A stretch of 64,000 bases of DNA from an uncultured Ruminococcus sp. GTDB taxonomy: Bacteria > Bacillota > Clostridia > Oscillospirales > Ruminococcaceae. A program made the position numbers and the translations under genes. The DNA lies in NCBI GenBank assembly GCA_900545285.1, contig UQYK01000001.1, positions 1 to 64,000 of the forward strand, read 5' to 3'. Positions 8,694-16,572 of the stretch are shown one piece after another (position 1 is the stretch's first letter; every line of letters begins with the position of its first letter). The notes under the pieces were generated by a model, which saw only the letters and a program-made list of their open reading frames with translations, ran no database searches and was not told the DNA's origin.

Positions 8694-9134
8694 ATGATGC
8701 ATTATATGACACCCTTTGAACGTACAGGTTATGATTTGTTCCACTCTATGCGGGACTGGGAAAATGAGTTCTTCGGCAGTGACAAAACTGCGGCGCAGCT
8801 GCGCTCCTGCAAGACGGATATCCGGGACACCGGAGATGATTATATCATGGAAGCAGAGCTGCCGGGCTTTACCAAAGAGGAAATCAAGCTGGATGTGCAG
8901 GACGATGTTCTGACCCTGACAGCCGTGCATAAAGAAAAGACCGAAGAGGAAAAAGCCAAGGACGGCACCTATCTGCGGAAGGAACGGAGCAGATGCTCTT
9001 ATCAGCAAAAGCTGGATCTGAGCGGCATTGACGTAGAGCACCTGGAGGCTTCCTATGAAAATGGTATCCTGACACTGAAAATGCCGAAAAAGAAGCCGCA
9101 GATTCCGGCTTCCAAGCAGATTGCCATTCAATAA
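8694..9134 (+). CDS. Small heat-shock protein (Hsp20 family), copy 1
   Basis: 146 aa, an ATP-independent holdase. The N-terminus is MTPFERTGYDLFHSMRDWE, followed by an alpha-crystallin domain (about 40-140) with the GILTLKMPKKKPQ core and a C-terminal extension ending in KQIAIQ, where the I-x-I motif (IAI) docks into neighbouring subunits. The ribosome-binding site is AGGAGG. A TAATATAAT -10-like box lies at 8584-8592, and the CIRCE element is about 55 bp above it. It is followed by a close paralogue at 9238. Confidence 0.93.
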   Translation: MMHYMTPFERTGYDLFHSMRDWENEFFGSDKTAAQLRSCKTDIRDTGDDYIMEAELPGFTKEEIKLDVQDDVLTLTAVHKEKTEEEKAKDGTYLRKERSRCSYQQKLDLSGIDVEHLEASYENGILTLKMPKKKPQIPASKQIAIQ

Positions 9135-9237
9135 TTTGCATCAGACTCTTTAACAAGAGATTTGATTCTGTTCTCATCCAGATGCCAATGCAAACAGGTA
9201 TGAGAACGGTTATTGCACCGATGAGGAGGTATGCTTT

Positions 9238-9669
9238 ATGATGAACACTTTAACACCCTTTGAACGTACTGGTTATGAACTGTTCCGCTCGATGCGAGAC
9301 TGGGAAGATGCTTTTTTCGGCGGACAGAATCAGCTGAGCGCCTGCAAAACTGATGTGCGTGATACTGGTGACAGTTACGTGATGGAAGCAGAACTCCCTG
9401 GATTTTCCAAAGACGAAATCCAGGTGGATGTGCAGGAAGATGTCCTGACATTGAAAGCCGTCCACAAGGAAAAATCTGAGGAAGAGCAGGCAAAAGACGG
9501 CACCTATCTGCGGAAAGAACGGAGCAGTTGTTCTTATCAGCAGCAGATGTATGTGGGTGATGTGGATACCGATCACATGGAGGCTTCCTACGAAAACGGC
9601 ATTTTGACGCTGAAAATGCCGAAGAAGCAGCCGGTTGTACCGGAGTCCAGACAGATCACCATTCAATAA
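9238..9669 (+). CDS. Small heat-shock protein (Hsp20 family), copy 2
   Basis: 143 aa, clearly a tandem duplicate of the gene at 8694. Both share the FERTGYELFRSMRDWE start, the ELPGFSKDEIQ segment, the TYLRKERSSCSYQQ stretch and the GILTLKMPKKQP core; the C-terminus is RQITIQ. The upstream ribosome-binding site and ATG context (GAGGAGGTATGCTTTATGATG) repeat that of copy 1. It is probably co-transcribed from the CIRCE-controlled region, since no terminator is seen in the 103-bp gap. The two may form hetero-oligomers. Confidence 0.93.
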   Translation: MMNTLTPFERTGYELFRSMRDWEDAFFGGQNQLSACKTDVRDTGDSYVMEAELPGFSKDEIQVDVQEDVLTLKAVHKEKSEEEQAKDGTYLRKERSSCSYQQQMYVGDVDTDHMEASYENGILTLKMPKKQPVVPESRQITIQ

Positions 9670-9692
9670 AAACTGCAATGAGAGAAAGAGAG

Positions 9693-9725
9693 AGGGCGTT
9701 GCCGCGAAGGGCTGCGCCCTTTTTC
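9693..9725 (+). terminator. Terminator after the hsp20 pair
   Basis: AGGGCGTTGCCGC pairs with GGGCTGCGCCCT, imperfectly in the middle, followed by TTTTTCGTTTT. Confidence 0.7.
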
Positions 9726-9746
9726 GTTTTGTACAGCATGTGGCTC

Positions 9747-10082
9747 TTAGGTGCCCAGATAATAGGAGAGCGGCTCCGGAGTGCAGGGTTTATAGCGCTG
9801 GGTGTCCAGCTGGGGAAAAAATGCAGCCCAGTTATCGGGACTGGCCAGGAGTGCCTGCTTTTTCTGGCGGCTCAGCTGCTTGCAGTAGATTTCAAACTGT
9901 GCCGCAGCGGTGTGATCGTCTGTTTCCCAAAGGCCGCACAGTGCCTGGGGCGGATGGCTGCGGGTATACTTGGCACCGCCCCGGCATAAGCCCCAGTGCT
10001 GCCGCATGCGCCGTTTCAGATCAGGGGTAATGCCGGTGTACAGACTGCCGTCCCGGCAGGAGAGAATATAAATATAGTACAT
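9747..10082 (-). CDS. GIY-YIG domain endonuclease-like protein
   Basis: 111 aa when started at ATG 10082. An in-frame extension reaches 10232 but has no family similarity. The N-terminus MYYIYILSCRDGSLYTGIT gives the YIY...YTG form of the GIY-YIG motif, followed by the conserved Arg of LKRRMRQH and a KYTRSHPP segment, as in the YhbQ/YazA single-domain family. Members of that family are small, standalone and of uncertain function, possibly structure-specific nucleases. It is followed by no clear minus-strand terminator. The start site is moderately certain because the SD is weak. Confidence 0.8.
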   Translation of the reverse strand: MYYIYILSCRDGSLYTGITPDLKRRMRQHWGLCRGGAKYTRSHPPQALCGLWETDDHTAAAQFEIYCKQLSRQKKQALLASPDNWAAFFPQLDTQRYKPCTPEPLSYYLGT

Positions 10083-10164
10083 GCTGCAAAAAACACGCCT
10101 TTCTTTCGAATGTGACAGTTTATTATACCATGGGAAGAAAAATGTTGTCAATATCGCAGTGTGT

Positions 10165-11757
10165 TCAGGTTTCCAGATCCAGGATTGCGCCGGCGATTTG
10201 CCGCAGTACCGGTGCGGCAGTCTGATTTCCATAGCCGCCGTCCTCTGCCAGAACGGTCACCACATAGCGCGGCTGCTGTGCCGGGAAAAAGGATGTGACC
10301 CAGCCGTGACAGTATTCCTGTCCGTCTGCGTCATATCGACCTGTCTGTGCGGTAGAGGTTTTGGCACCCATGCTGACATTGCCCGGTTTCCCCTGAAAGG
10401 CTTCGTCTGCGGCGGTGTAGCACATGAGAGAACGAAGAAACGCTGCTGTTTCCGCAGAGATGCCGTTTTCCCGGCGAGAGGGAGTCTCTTGCTGTACCGT
10501 TTTTCCATCCTCAGTGCTGCCGCGAATGAGACGGATTGCAGGAAGGGTTCCGTCTCCGGCAATGGCGCAGGTCATACGGGCAATCTGGAGCGGTGTTGCC
10601 GTGAGAATGCCCTGTCCGAAGCAAAAATTTGCCTGTTCTGCCGGAAGCCGCAGCTGTTCTTTTGTGGGAAGCGTTCCGGCAGCGCCGAGAATGGTTTCCG
10701 TCAGCGGTGTTTCTGTGCCGAAGCCCAGTGCCTTTGCCATTTGCAGCATAGATGCGGCAGGGAGTTCCTGGCTCAGGGCAATAAAATAGGGATTGCAGGA
10801 ATTGCGCATGGCTTCCAGCATGGACTGCTCTCCGTGGCCGTTTGCATCATGACAGCGGAAAATCTGTGTGCCAATTGCTACAGAACCAGTGCAGTTCCAG
10901 CGGAAGGAATAGGTGTTCCCCTGTTCTTTGGCGCATGCCGCGGTCACCAGCTTAAAGATGGAACCCACCGGATAGGCATAGCAGGCACGGTTGATCAGCG
11001 GGCTGTCCGGATTCTGTAAAGCCGCTTCCAGCTGTTCCGGATGATAGGTGGGAAAGCTGGAAAGTCCCAGGATATCGCCGTTTTCCGCATCCAGGACAAC
11101 AACACATCCCTTTTTCAGCTGCTTTCCGGTAGTGTCACAGATTCTTTGGATGGAGGCATCCAAGGTTGTGACAACGCCCCAGGATGGATTGGCGCCATAG
11201 CGAATCTGGGTGTTTTCGCCTGCCAGGGCTGAACCGGTGCCGTCTACAGAAAAGGTAATCGTCCACTGAGACTGTTCCCGGCGCAGGAGCGAATCATAGG
11301 CGTATTCCAGCCCGGAAACGCCGGCTCCCTGTGCGGTATAGCCGATCAAATGCTGTGCCGGCTGTTCGGCGCTGTATCGCCTGGGAATTTTCAAAACGGT
11401 GACATCCGGACAGTCGATTTCCGAGGTGTCAATGGTACACACAAACGGCCGCCCGGACTCTGCCTTCTGAAAAAATGCAGCAGGATCAATCAGGTGTGGC
11501 AGCAGCGCCGTGACGGCTTCCGGTGTGGGGCAGACCACTGCTTCACAGGTATCCGATGCGTTGATCAGCGGAACGCTGTTTCGGTCGTAGATTGTCCCTT
11601 CTGCTGTGCCGGCCAGACAGGTATAGGTGCCCTGTCCGGCGGCAGTCTGCTGCAGTTCTGGCTTTTGTACCAGATGGGCAAGATAAACCGCAGTCAGAGA
11701 AAAAATCAAAATCAGACACAGCTGGAGCACTGCCAGCCGGTTTCGAATGGTTTTCAT
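10165..11757 (-). CDS. Class B penicillin-binding protein (transpeptidase)
   Basis: 530 aa from ATG 11757; an in-frame ATG at 11832 exists but the signal anchor starts at MKTIRNRLAVLQ. There is one N-terminal transmembrane anchor (about 8-28), then a dimerisation region starting GTIYDRNSVPL. The transpeptidase domain has the nucleophile motif SIFK, the SCN triad motif in MRNSCNPYF, and a third motif KTS in GAKTSTAQTG where most relatives have KTG. It would cross-link peptidoglycan. It resembles PbpA/SpoVD-type enzymes; a sporulation role cannot be decided here. It stands alone on the minus strand. Confidence 0.9.
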   Translation of the reverse strand: MKTIRNRLAVLQLCLILIFSLTAVYLAHLVQKPELQQTAAGQGTYTCLAGTAEGTIYDRNSVPLINASDTCEAVVCPTPEAVTALLPHLIDPAAFFQKAESGRPFVCTIDTSEIDCPDVTVLKIPRRYSAEQPAQHLIGYTAQGAGVSGLEYAYDSLLRREQSQWTITFSVDGTGSALAGENTQIRYGANPSWGVVTTLDASIQRICDTTGKQLKKGCVVVLDAENGDILGLSSFPTYHPEQLEAALQNPDSPLINRACYAYPVGSIFKLVTAACAKEQGNTYSFRWNCTGSVAIGTQIFRCHDANGHGEQSMLEAMRNSCNPYFIALSQELPAASMLQMAKALGFGTETPLTETILGAAGTLPTKEQLRLPAEQANFCFGQGILTATPLQIARMTCAIAGDGTLPAIRLIRGSTEDGKTVQQETPSRRENGISAETAAFLRSLMCYTAADEAFQGKPGNVSMGAKTSTAQTGRYDADGQEYCHGWVTSFFPAQQPRYVVTVLAEDGGYGNQTAAPVLRQIAGAILDLET

Positions 11758-11946
11758 AAGCAAAAATCCGCCCCTTTTTCCAAAATTGCCGGTACTATGC
11801 GTAGTATGCCCGAAATCCGGAAAAAGAAACAAAATTTTGGTGTGTTTCCGGAAGTGATTCCGTCAGAAAGGCTGGGTTTTCCGGCAGATTGTGAAAGATG
11901 CTGTTTTTTCACGCTGTTTTCTGTGGAATCTTTTCCGATTTAACAG

Positions 11947-11975
11947 TTTACAGAAAAATGAAAATGTGCTATAAT
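11947..11975 (+). promoter_or_regulatory. Promoter of the Wzz-like gene
   Basis: TTTACA (11947-11952), 17 bp, TATAAT (11970-11975). The rest of the 371-bp intergenic stretch 11758-12128 holds about 150 nt of leader and a small hairpin GCAGGA-ctgc-TCCTGC at 12103-12118 just before the proposed start; nothing else was recognised. Confidence 0.8.
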
Positions 11976-12128
11976 AAAAGAGTTCAGCAGACTTTTTTAT
12001 ACGGAATTTCGATAAAAAAGCGCAGAACTACTTTGAATTTTCAGAAAGGATAAAGGACATTTCCTGTAATTGGATTTTATTCGCATTTGGTGGAAAAATC
12101 GTGCAGGACTGCTCCTGCGATTGATGCT

Positions 12129-13688
12129 ATGCGTAAAAATCAGAAGACCAAACATCCGGATACCGAAACATCAAATGTTATGATTGTACAGAATGCAGTA
12201 CAGGATGAGGAGGATACCATTACCATTCCGGTTGTGGAGATTTTTCATCAGCTGAGAAAATACGTGCTGCTGTGGGTGCTGATTGCAGTAGTGGCAGCCG
12301 GTCTGGTTTTCGGCGGCTCGCTGGTTGCCTATTCCAGTAAGTGTACACCACTGACTGCTATGGTGGGCTTTTCCTATGACGGAATCGAATCTGGCCTGGA
12401 TCCTAACGGCAACGAATTTGATGCCGATTCCATTAAAACCCCGTCCATTATTCAGGAAACCTTGTCTGACCTGGGACTTTCCGAGAAAAGTGTGGATCTG
12501 GTGCGCAACGGCCTGACCATTTCTGGTGTGGTTCCGGAGGATACCATTGATGAACTGACCGCATATAAGAGTATTTTTGATTCCACCAATTCCATTGAAG
12601 CAGCAAAACAGATGATGGATGTCTCTTATTATCCCACAAAGTTTGAAGTACAGTTCCAGTATACCAATCTGGGTCTGTCCCGTTCTCAGGCAGCAGACCT
12701 GCTGAATACACTCCTGAGCAATTACCGTACTTACTTTATGCGCACCTATGGATTTAACAAGTCCTTTGGTGATGCGCTCAACTCTGTGGATTATACTGGT
12801 TATGATTACCCACAGGCACTGGATTTGCTGAACAATTCCCTGAATTCTCTGCAAAATTATGTATCCACTCTGGTTGACAATGATAATACCCGGTTCCGTT
12901 CTACAGAAACCGGCTACACCTTTACCGACCTTCAGGCAGCAGTAAGTACCCTGAAAACCGTGGACTACGCTACCCTGACTTCCTACGTTCTGGGTAAAAA
13001 TGTGACAAAGGACAAGTCGTCTCTGGAAACCTATTATCAGTATCAGATTGATACCCTGAACCGTTCTCTTACCAGTGCCCAGGAAAAGCTGAGTACAATT
13101 ATAGATTCCATTAACAAGTATCAGAAGGATTCCTATGTACTGATGGCAAGCGCAGACGGTACTACCAGCAATGCGCTGACCCAGCCTTCTGAGGCTTATG
13201 ACGATCTGATTTCCCAGAAAACCGATGCACAGTCGGATGTCTCTTCCTATCAGTCCAGAATCAAGGACTATCAGACACGTCTGGATACTCTGAAAAAGAC
13301 CGCTGTTGCTTCTAAGGCAGATCAGGAAAAGGTAGACCAGGATATGGAAGCAATCTGCAACAAGCTGAATCAGGTGATCGCAGATGTAAACCAGACAGCG
13401 GATGAATATTTCGAAACTGCATCCTATGCAAATGCATATAACGTTCTGGTTCCGGCAAGCGGAAGCACATCCAGTGCAATTCATAACGCAATTTCCAACA
13501 TGACACGGCCGCTGTTGATTGCAGAAGCGCTGCTGTTTGTGGTATATCTGGTATTTAGCGTGGTACGCGCGTTCCAGGTTTCTTACCGCCGGGAAAAGCT
13601 GGCTGCCGGCGCCGCAGAAGATGAAACTGAACCGGCAGAAACAGCAGAAGCAGAAAAAACAGAAACCGAGAAAAAAGAGCAGCAGTAA
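12129..13688 (+). CDS. Wzz-like (chain-length determinant type) membrane protein
   Basis: About 519 aa from ATG 12129. Upstream TTG 12087 and downstream ATG 12180 are alternatives, and none has a good SD. Two transmembrane segments, about residues 42-66 (LLWVLIAVVAAGLVFGG) and about 455-475, flank a long extracytoplasmic region rich in helices and coiled-coil (QYQIDTLNRSLTSAQEKLS; SYQSRIKDYQTRLDTLKK). The tail is cytoplasmic, acidic and Glu/Ala/Lys-rich. This is the topology of Wzz/Wzc polysaccharide co-polymerases, without the tyrosine kinase domain. No polysaccharide cluster is adjacent, but a sugar transferase occurs at 40145. Confidence 0.75.
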   Translation: MRKNQKTKHPDTETSNVMIVQNAVQDEEDTITIPVVEIFHQLRKYVLLWVLIAVVAAGLVFGGSLVAYSSKCTPLTAMVGFSYDGIESGLDPNGNEFDADSIKTPSIIQETLSDLGLSEKSVDLVRNGLTISGVVPEDTIDELTAYKSIFDSTNSIEAAKQMMDVSYYPTKFEVQFQYTNLGLSRSQAADLLNTLLSNYRTYFMRTYGFNKSFGDALNSVDYTGYDYPQALDLLNNSLNSLQNYVSTLVDNDNTRFRSTETGYTFTDLQAAVSTLKTVDYATLTSYVLGKNVTKDKSSLETYYQYQIDTLNRSLTSAQEKLSTIIDSINKYQKDSYVLMASADGTTSNALTQPSEAYDDLISQKTDAQSDVSSYQSRIKDYQTRLDTLKKTAVASKADQEKVDQDMEAICNKLNQVIADVNQTADEYFETASYANAYNVLVPASGSTSSAIHNAISNMTRPLLIAEALLFVVYLVFSVVRAFQVSYRREKLAAGAAEDETEPAETAEAEKTETEKKEQQ

Positions 13689-13718
13689 TGACAAGTGCTG
13701 ATCATGAAAAACCTGAGA

Positions 13719-13750
13719 AAAGGGAATCGTCTTCGGACGGTTCCTTTTTT
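13719..13750 (+). terminator. Terminator after the Wzz-like gene
   Basis: GGGAATCGTC-ttcg-GACGGTTCC stem followed by TTTTTT. Confidence 0.85.
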
Positions 13751-13772
13751 GTCCGAATTTGGAAAAAATACC

Positions 13773-13801
13773 TTGACAAATCCATAGAAAAAAGATATAC
13801 T
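13773..13801 (+). promoter_or_regulatory. Promoter of the sortase gene
   Basis: TTGACA (13773-13778), 17 bp, TATACT (13796-13801). Confidence 0.85.
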
Positions 13802-13908
13802 ATAAAAGAACATTTGTATGAAAAAACGGCACAGGACAGCATGCCGGAGAAAATCAGTACCGCCGTTTTTGCGTAGAAAAAAGCGGCTGCAATTAGGGAG
13901 GAATCTGC

Positions 13909-14718
13909 GTGGCAGAAAAAAAGAAAAAGCAGTTTGGACGAATTTTAATTGGTGTGGGAATTGCACTGGCAGCAATAATCATTGTCTGCCTGGTTTTGGT
14001 GTACCGGGCAGGACGCGTGTCTGCACCGGAGGAAATTCCGATTTTGACCACCACCAGCACTACAACAATGACCACTACTGTAACCACTACTGTAACCACA
14101 ACCACCACTGTGACATATGACTACGATATGCAGATTGACATGGAAAAGGTGAAGCAGTATCACGAGGCCAATGCAGACGTGGTAGGCTGGGTTTATGTCA
14201 ATGACACACCGATTAATTACCCCATTGTTCAGAGCAAGGACAACGAGTTCTACATCAACCGGGATTGGCAGAAGAACAACAGTTATGCCGGATCGATTTT
14301 CGAGGACTTCCGCGGTGATATCAACGAGACAAACGGCACGCTTCTCTATGGCCATAACATGGGAGACGGTTCTATGTTCCACAGCGTAAAGGACTTTAAG
14401 GAAGAAGCCTGGGGCAAAGAGCACATTTATTTTGAAGTGGCCTCTCTGGAAAAACGGTACCTTTACCGCATTGTTGCCAGTGCCGTGCTGAATGGGGAAG
14501 AGGGCGCAGCATTTGACTACTGGAACCGGATTGACATGACCGAGGACGAATACAAGAAATATATTGAAGAAATCCGTACCAATGCGCTGGTATGGTACGC
14601 GCCGGAGGATGATCTGCCCACTTATGAGGATCGGATGATTGCCCTGCAAACGTGCAACTCCGGTGCAGATGACGGCATCCGATGTGTATTGTTCGGGCAG
14701 TGCCTGGGCGCATATTAA
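13909..14718 (+). CDS. srtB: Class B sortase
   Basis: 269 aa, a membrane-anchored transpeptidase that attaches surface proteins to peptidoglycan or cross-links pilins. GTG start at 13909 behind a GGAGG SD. There is a basic N-terminus, a transmembrane helix (about 10-33), and then a Thr-rich linker (residues about 46-68, nearly all T/V), which is unusual for a sortase and echoes the linkers of secreted enzymes in this genome. The catalytic domain has His in LLYGHNMGDGSMF, the nucleophile Cys in LQTCNSGADDG, and Arg in DGIRCVLFG. No sortase substrate with a sorting signal is visible in the window. Confidence 0.93.
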   Translation: MAEKKKKQFGRILIGVGIALAAIIIVCLVLVYRAGRVSAPEEIPILTTTSTTTMTTTVTTTVTTTTTVTYDYDMQIDMEKVKQYHEANADVVGWVYVNDTPINYPIVQSKDNEFYINRDWQKNNSYAGSIFEDFRGDINETNGTLLYGHNMGDGSMFHSVKDFKEEAWGKEHIYFEVASLEKRYLYRIVASAVLNGEEGAAFDYWNRIDMTEDEYKKYIEEIRTNALVWYAPEDDLPTYEDRMIALQTCNSGADDGIRCVLFGQCLGAY

Positions 14719-14741
14719 GCACGTATACGAAAAAACATCGG

Positions 14742-14785
14742 AAACACCGCACAAAGACGAAGCCGTTTCTTTGTGCGGTGTTTTT
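14742..14785 (+). terminator. Terminator after srtB
   Basis: AAACACCGCACAAAGA pairs with TCTTTGTGCGGTGTTT, followed by a T-run. Confidence 0.92.
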
Positions 14786-14832
14786 GTTTAGAGATGTTCT
14801 GTTAGAATAAGAACCGGAAAGGAATGACACAG

Positions 14833-15726
14833 ATGTTAGAACTAACACTTTCAAAAATCAGCAAAATGATTCCCAAACGTCTATGGAATGCGCAGAAAGG
14901 AGACTTCGGCCGTCTGCTTTGCATCACCGGAAGTCGTACTATGCCGGGGGCGTGCGCGCTTTCAACCAAGGCGGCGCTGCGCTCCGGTGCCGGTCTTGTA
15001 ACCGTGGGAACTGCACCGGAAAATCCCATGCGCCTGGCCGGAACGCTGCCGGAAGCCATGTGGCTCCCGTTGGTGACAGATGCAGACGGCTTTTTGCTGG
15101 ATGTGCCCAACCATGAGAGCCTGGAACTGCATCTGCGCCGAGCGAATGCAGTTCTGCTGGGATGCGGCATGGGCGTAACACCGGATACCAAGGCGCTGGT
15201 GAAATGGATTCTGCATCAGGCGGAGTGCCCGGTGATTCTGGATGCGGATGGTCTAAATTGTATTGCAGACTGCATAGATATAGAGGGAGGAAAGAGGACA
15301 GACTGGATTCTGACACCGCATCCCGGCGAAATGGCACGGCTGACACAGAAGAGCATCTCGGAGATTCAGGCGGAACGCATAAAGACAGCGCAGGATTTTG
15401 CGGCAAAATATCCGGTGACACTGGTGCTGAAGGGTGCCGGAACAATTGTTGCCCAGGGAAAAAATGTCTGCATGAATCCCACGGGAAACCCCGGCATGAG
15501 CCGGGGTGGGAGCGGTGATGTCCTGGCCGGTATGATTGCATCGTTGGCGGCGCAGGGACTGTCTGCGTGGAATGCAGCCTGTGCCGGGGTCTATCTGCAC
15601 GGCTTTGCCGGCGATCTGGCGGCGGCACGATATTCCCAGCAAGCCATGCTGCCCAGTGATCTGCTGGATTGCCTGCCGTCTGCTTTTATCGCCATGGAGC
15701 AGGAACAATCTCCTCAATTTCTCTGA
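14833..15726 (+). CDS. nnrD: ADP-dependent (S)-NAD(P)H-hydrate dehydratase
   Basis: About 297 aa. I prefer ATG 14833, nine bases after GGAAAGGA, over 14824, which abuts that SD. It repairs hydrated NAD(P)H. It is a YjeF C-terminal/ribokinase-like domain: GDFGRLLCITGS near the N-terminus, TPHPGEMARLT in the middle, and the nucleotide/catalytic motif NPGMSRGGSGDVLAGMI near residue 225. The N-terminal epimerase domain found fused in many bacteria is absent, so the epimerase is presumably encoded elsewhere. The next gene, a lipoprotein, follows after 133 bp. Confidence 0.9.
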   Translation: MLELTLSKISKMIPKRLWNAQKGDFGRLLCITGSRTMPGACALSTKAALRSGAGLVTVGTAPENPMRLAGTLPEAMWLPLVTDADGFLLDVPNHESLELHLRRANAVLLGCGMGVTPDTKALVKWILHQAECPVILDADGLNCIADCIDIEGGKRTDWILTPHPGEMARLTQKSISEIQAERIKTAQDFAAKYPVTLVLKGAGTIVAQGKNVCMNPTGNPGMSRGGSGDVLAGMIASLAAQGLSAWNAACAGVYLHGFAGDLAAARYSQQAMLPSDLLDCLPSAFIAMEQEQSPQFL

Positions 15727-15859
15727 CCATATCCGGGGCACACCGCTCCGGGAATCTCTGCCTGTATCCGGAAATCTTTGGTGGAAGGCATTTGACGGAG
15801 CTTCAGGAAATATACATTTGATTTCGGAAATCAGGCAGACAGTAGGAGGGAGCTTCAAT

Positions 15860-16438
15860 ATGAAATACATGCAATGGATTGCCTTATCTGCCGCAGCCGC
15901 CGGAGTTGCGGCATGCTGTATCGGATGTGCCCGCCCCGGCGGAAAAGAGGCCAGCGCTTCACAAAAACTGGGCGGCAGCTTTACCGCGGAAATGATCATG
16001 GAAATGGAAGATCTGACCGCTTCCGGAACCATTTCCAGAATCGGAGAAGGCCAGTGGAGTGTGGCCTTTGCCGAGCCGGCTTCTCTGGCCGGTGTGGTAC
16101 TGGATTTTTCCGGGGATACTGTGTCGGCTTCTTATCAGGGCTTGGGCTTTTCTGTTCCGCAGTCTGCCATGCCGGCAAAATCCGTTCTGGTTTCGTTGAT
16201 TCAGGCGGTGGATACCCTGGCCAAAGAGGAGAAAATCACCGGAACCGAGAAAGAAGGGGAAATCTGTATTACCGAGGAACTGGACGGAAGTCCCTATACC
16301 TTATCCCTGACAAAAAGCGGTGATCTGGCCGGATTTTCTGTAGAAAATATGGATGCTTCCCTGACGTTTTCCGCATTTCAGTCCGGCGCTGCGCCGATTG
16401 CCACAATGACTGCTGCTCTGGAAACAACAGCGCCTTGA
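15860..16438 (+). CDS. Putative lipoprotein, unknown function
   Basis: 192 aa with an AGGAGGG SD. The N-terminus is a lipoprotein signal (MKYMQWIALSAAAAGVAAC) with Cys at the lipobox, so the mature protein would be tethered to the outer leaflet of the membrane. The mature part is small, rich in Ser/Ala/Glu, with alternating polar and apolar residues that suggest a beta-rich fold. No family was recognised. A longer in-frame ORF runs back into nnrD but has no start signals. Confidence 0.8.
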   Translation: MKYMQWIALSAAAAGVAACCIGCARPGGKEASASQKLGGSFTAEMIMEMEDLTASGTISRIGEGQWSVAFAEPASLAGVVLDFSGDTVSASYQGLGFSVPQSAMPAKSVLVSLIQAVDTLAKEEKITGTEKEGEICITEELDGSPYTLSLTKSGDLAGFSVENMDASLTFSAFQSGAAPIATMTAALETTAP

Positions 16439-16490
16439 ATGCTTTGTCTCCTGCAAGCGCAATGAGAACCCATCTTCTGAATACCACAAA

Positions 16491-16540
16491 AAGAACCTGT
16501 ATGCCAGACGGTATGAATTCGTCCTTGCATACAGGTTCTT
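16491..16540. terminator. Bidirectional terminator
   Basis: AAGAACCTGTATGC pairs with GCATACAGGTTCTT, with T-rich flanks on both strands. It separates the lipoprotein gene (+) from the Sel1 gene (-). Confidence 0.85.
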
Positions 16541-16572
16541 TGTTTTTAAAGTGATTAGGGGAAGCGGTTCGC

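Noticed and set aside
12171..13694. Long minus-strand ORF opposite the Wzz-like gene
   Set aside because: Composition is that of an antisense shadow; no SD and no domain, while the plus-strand protein has coherent topology.
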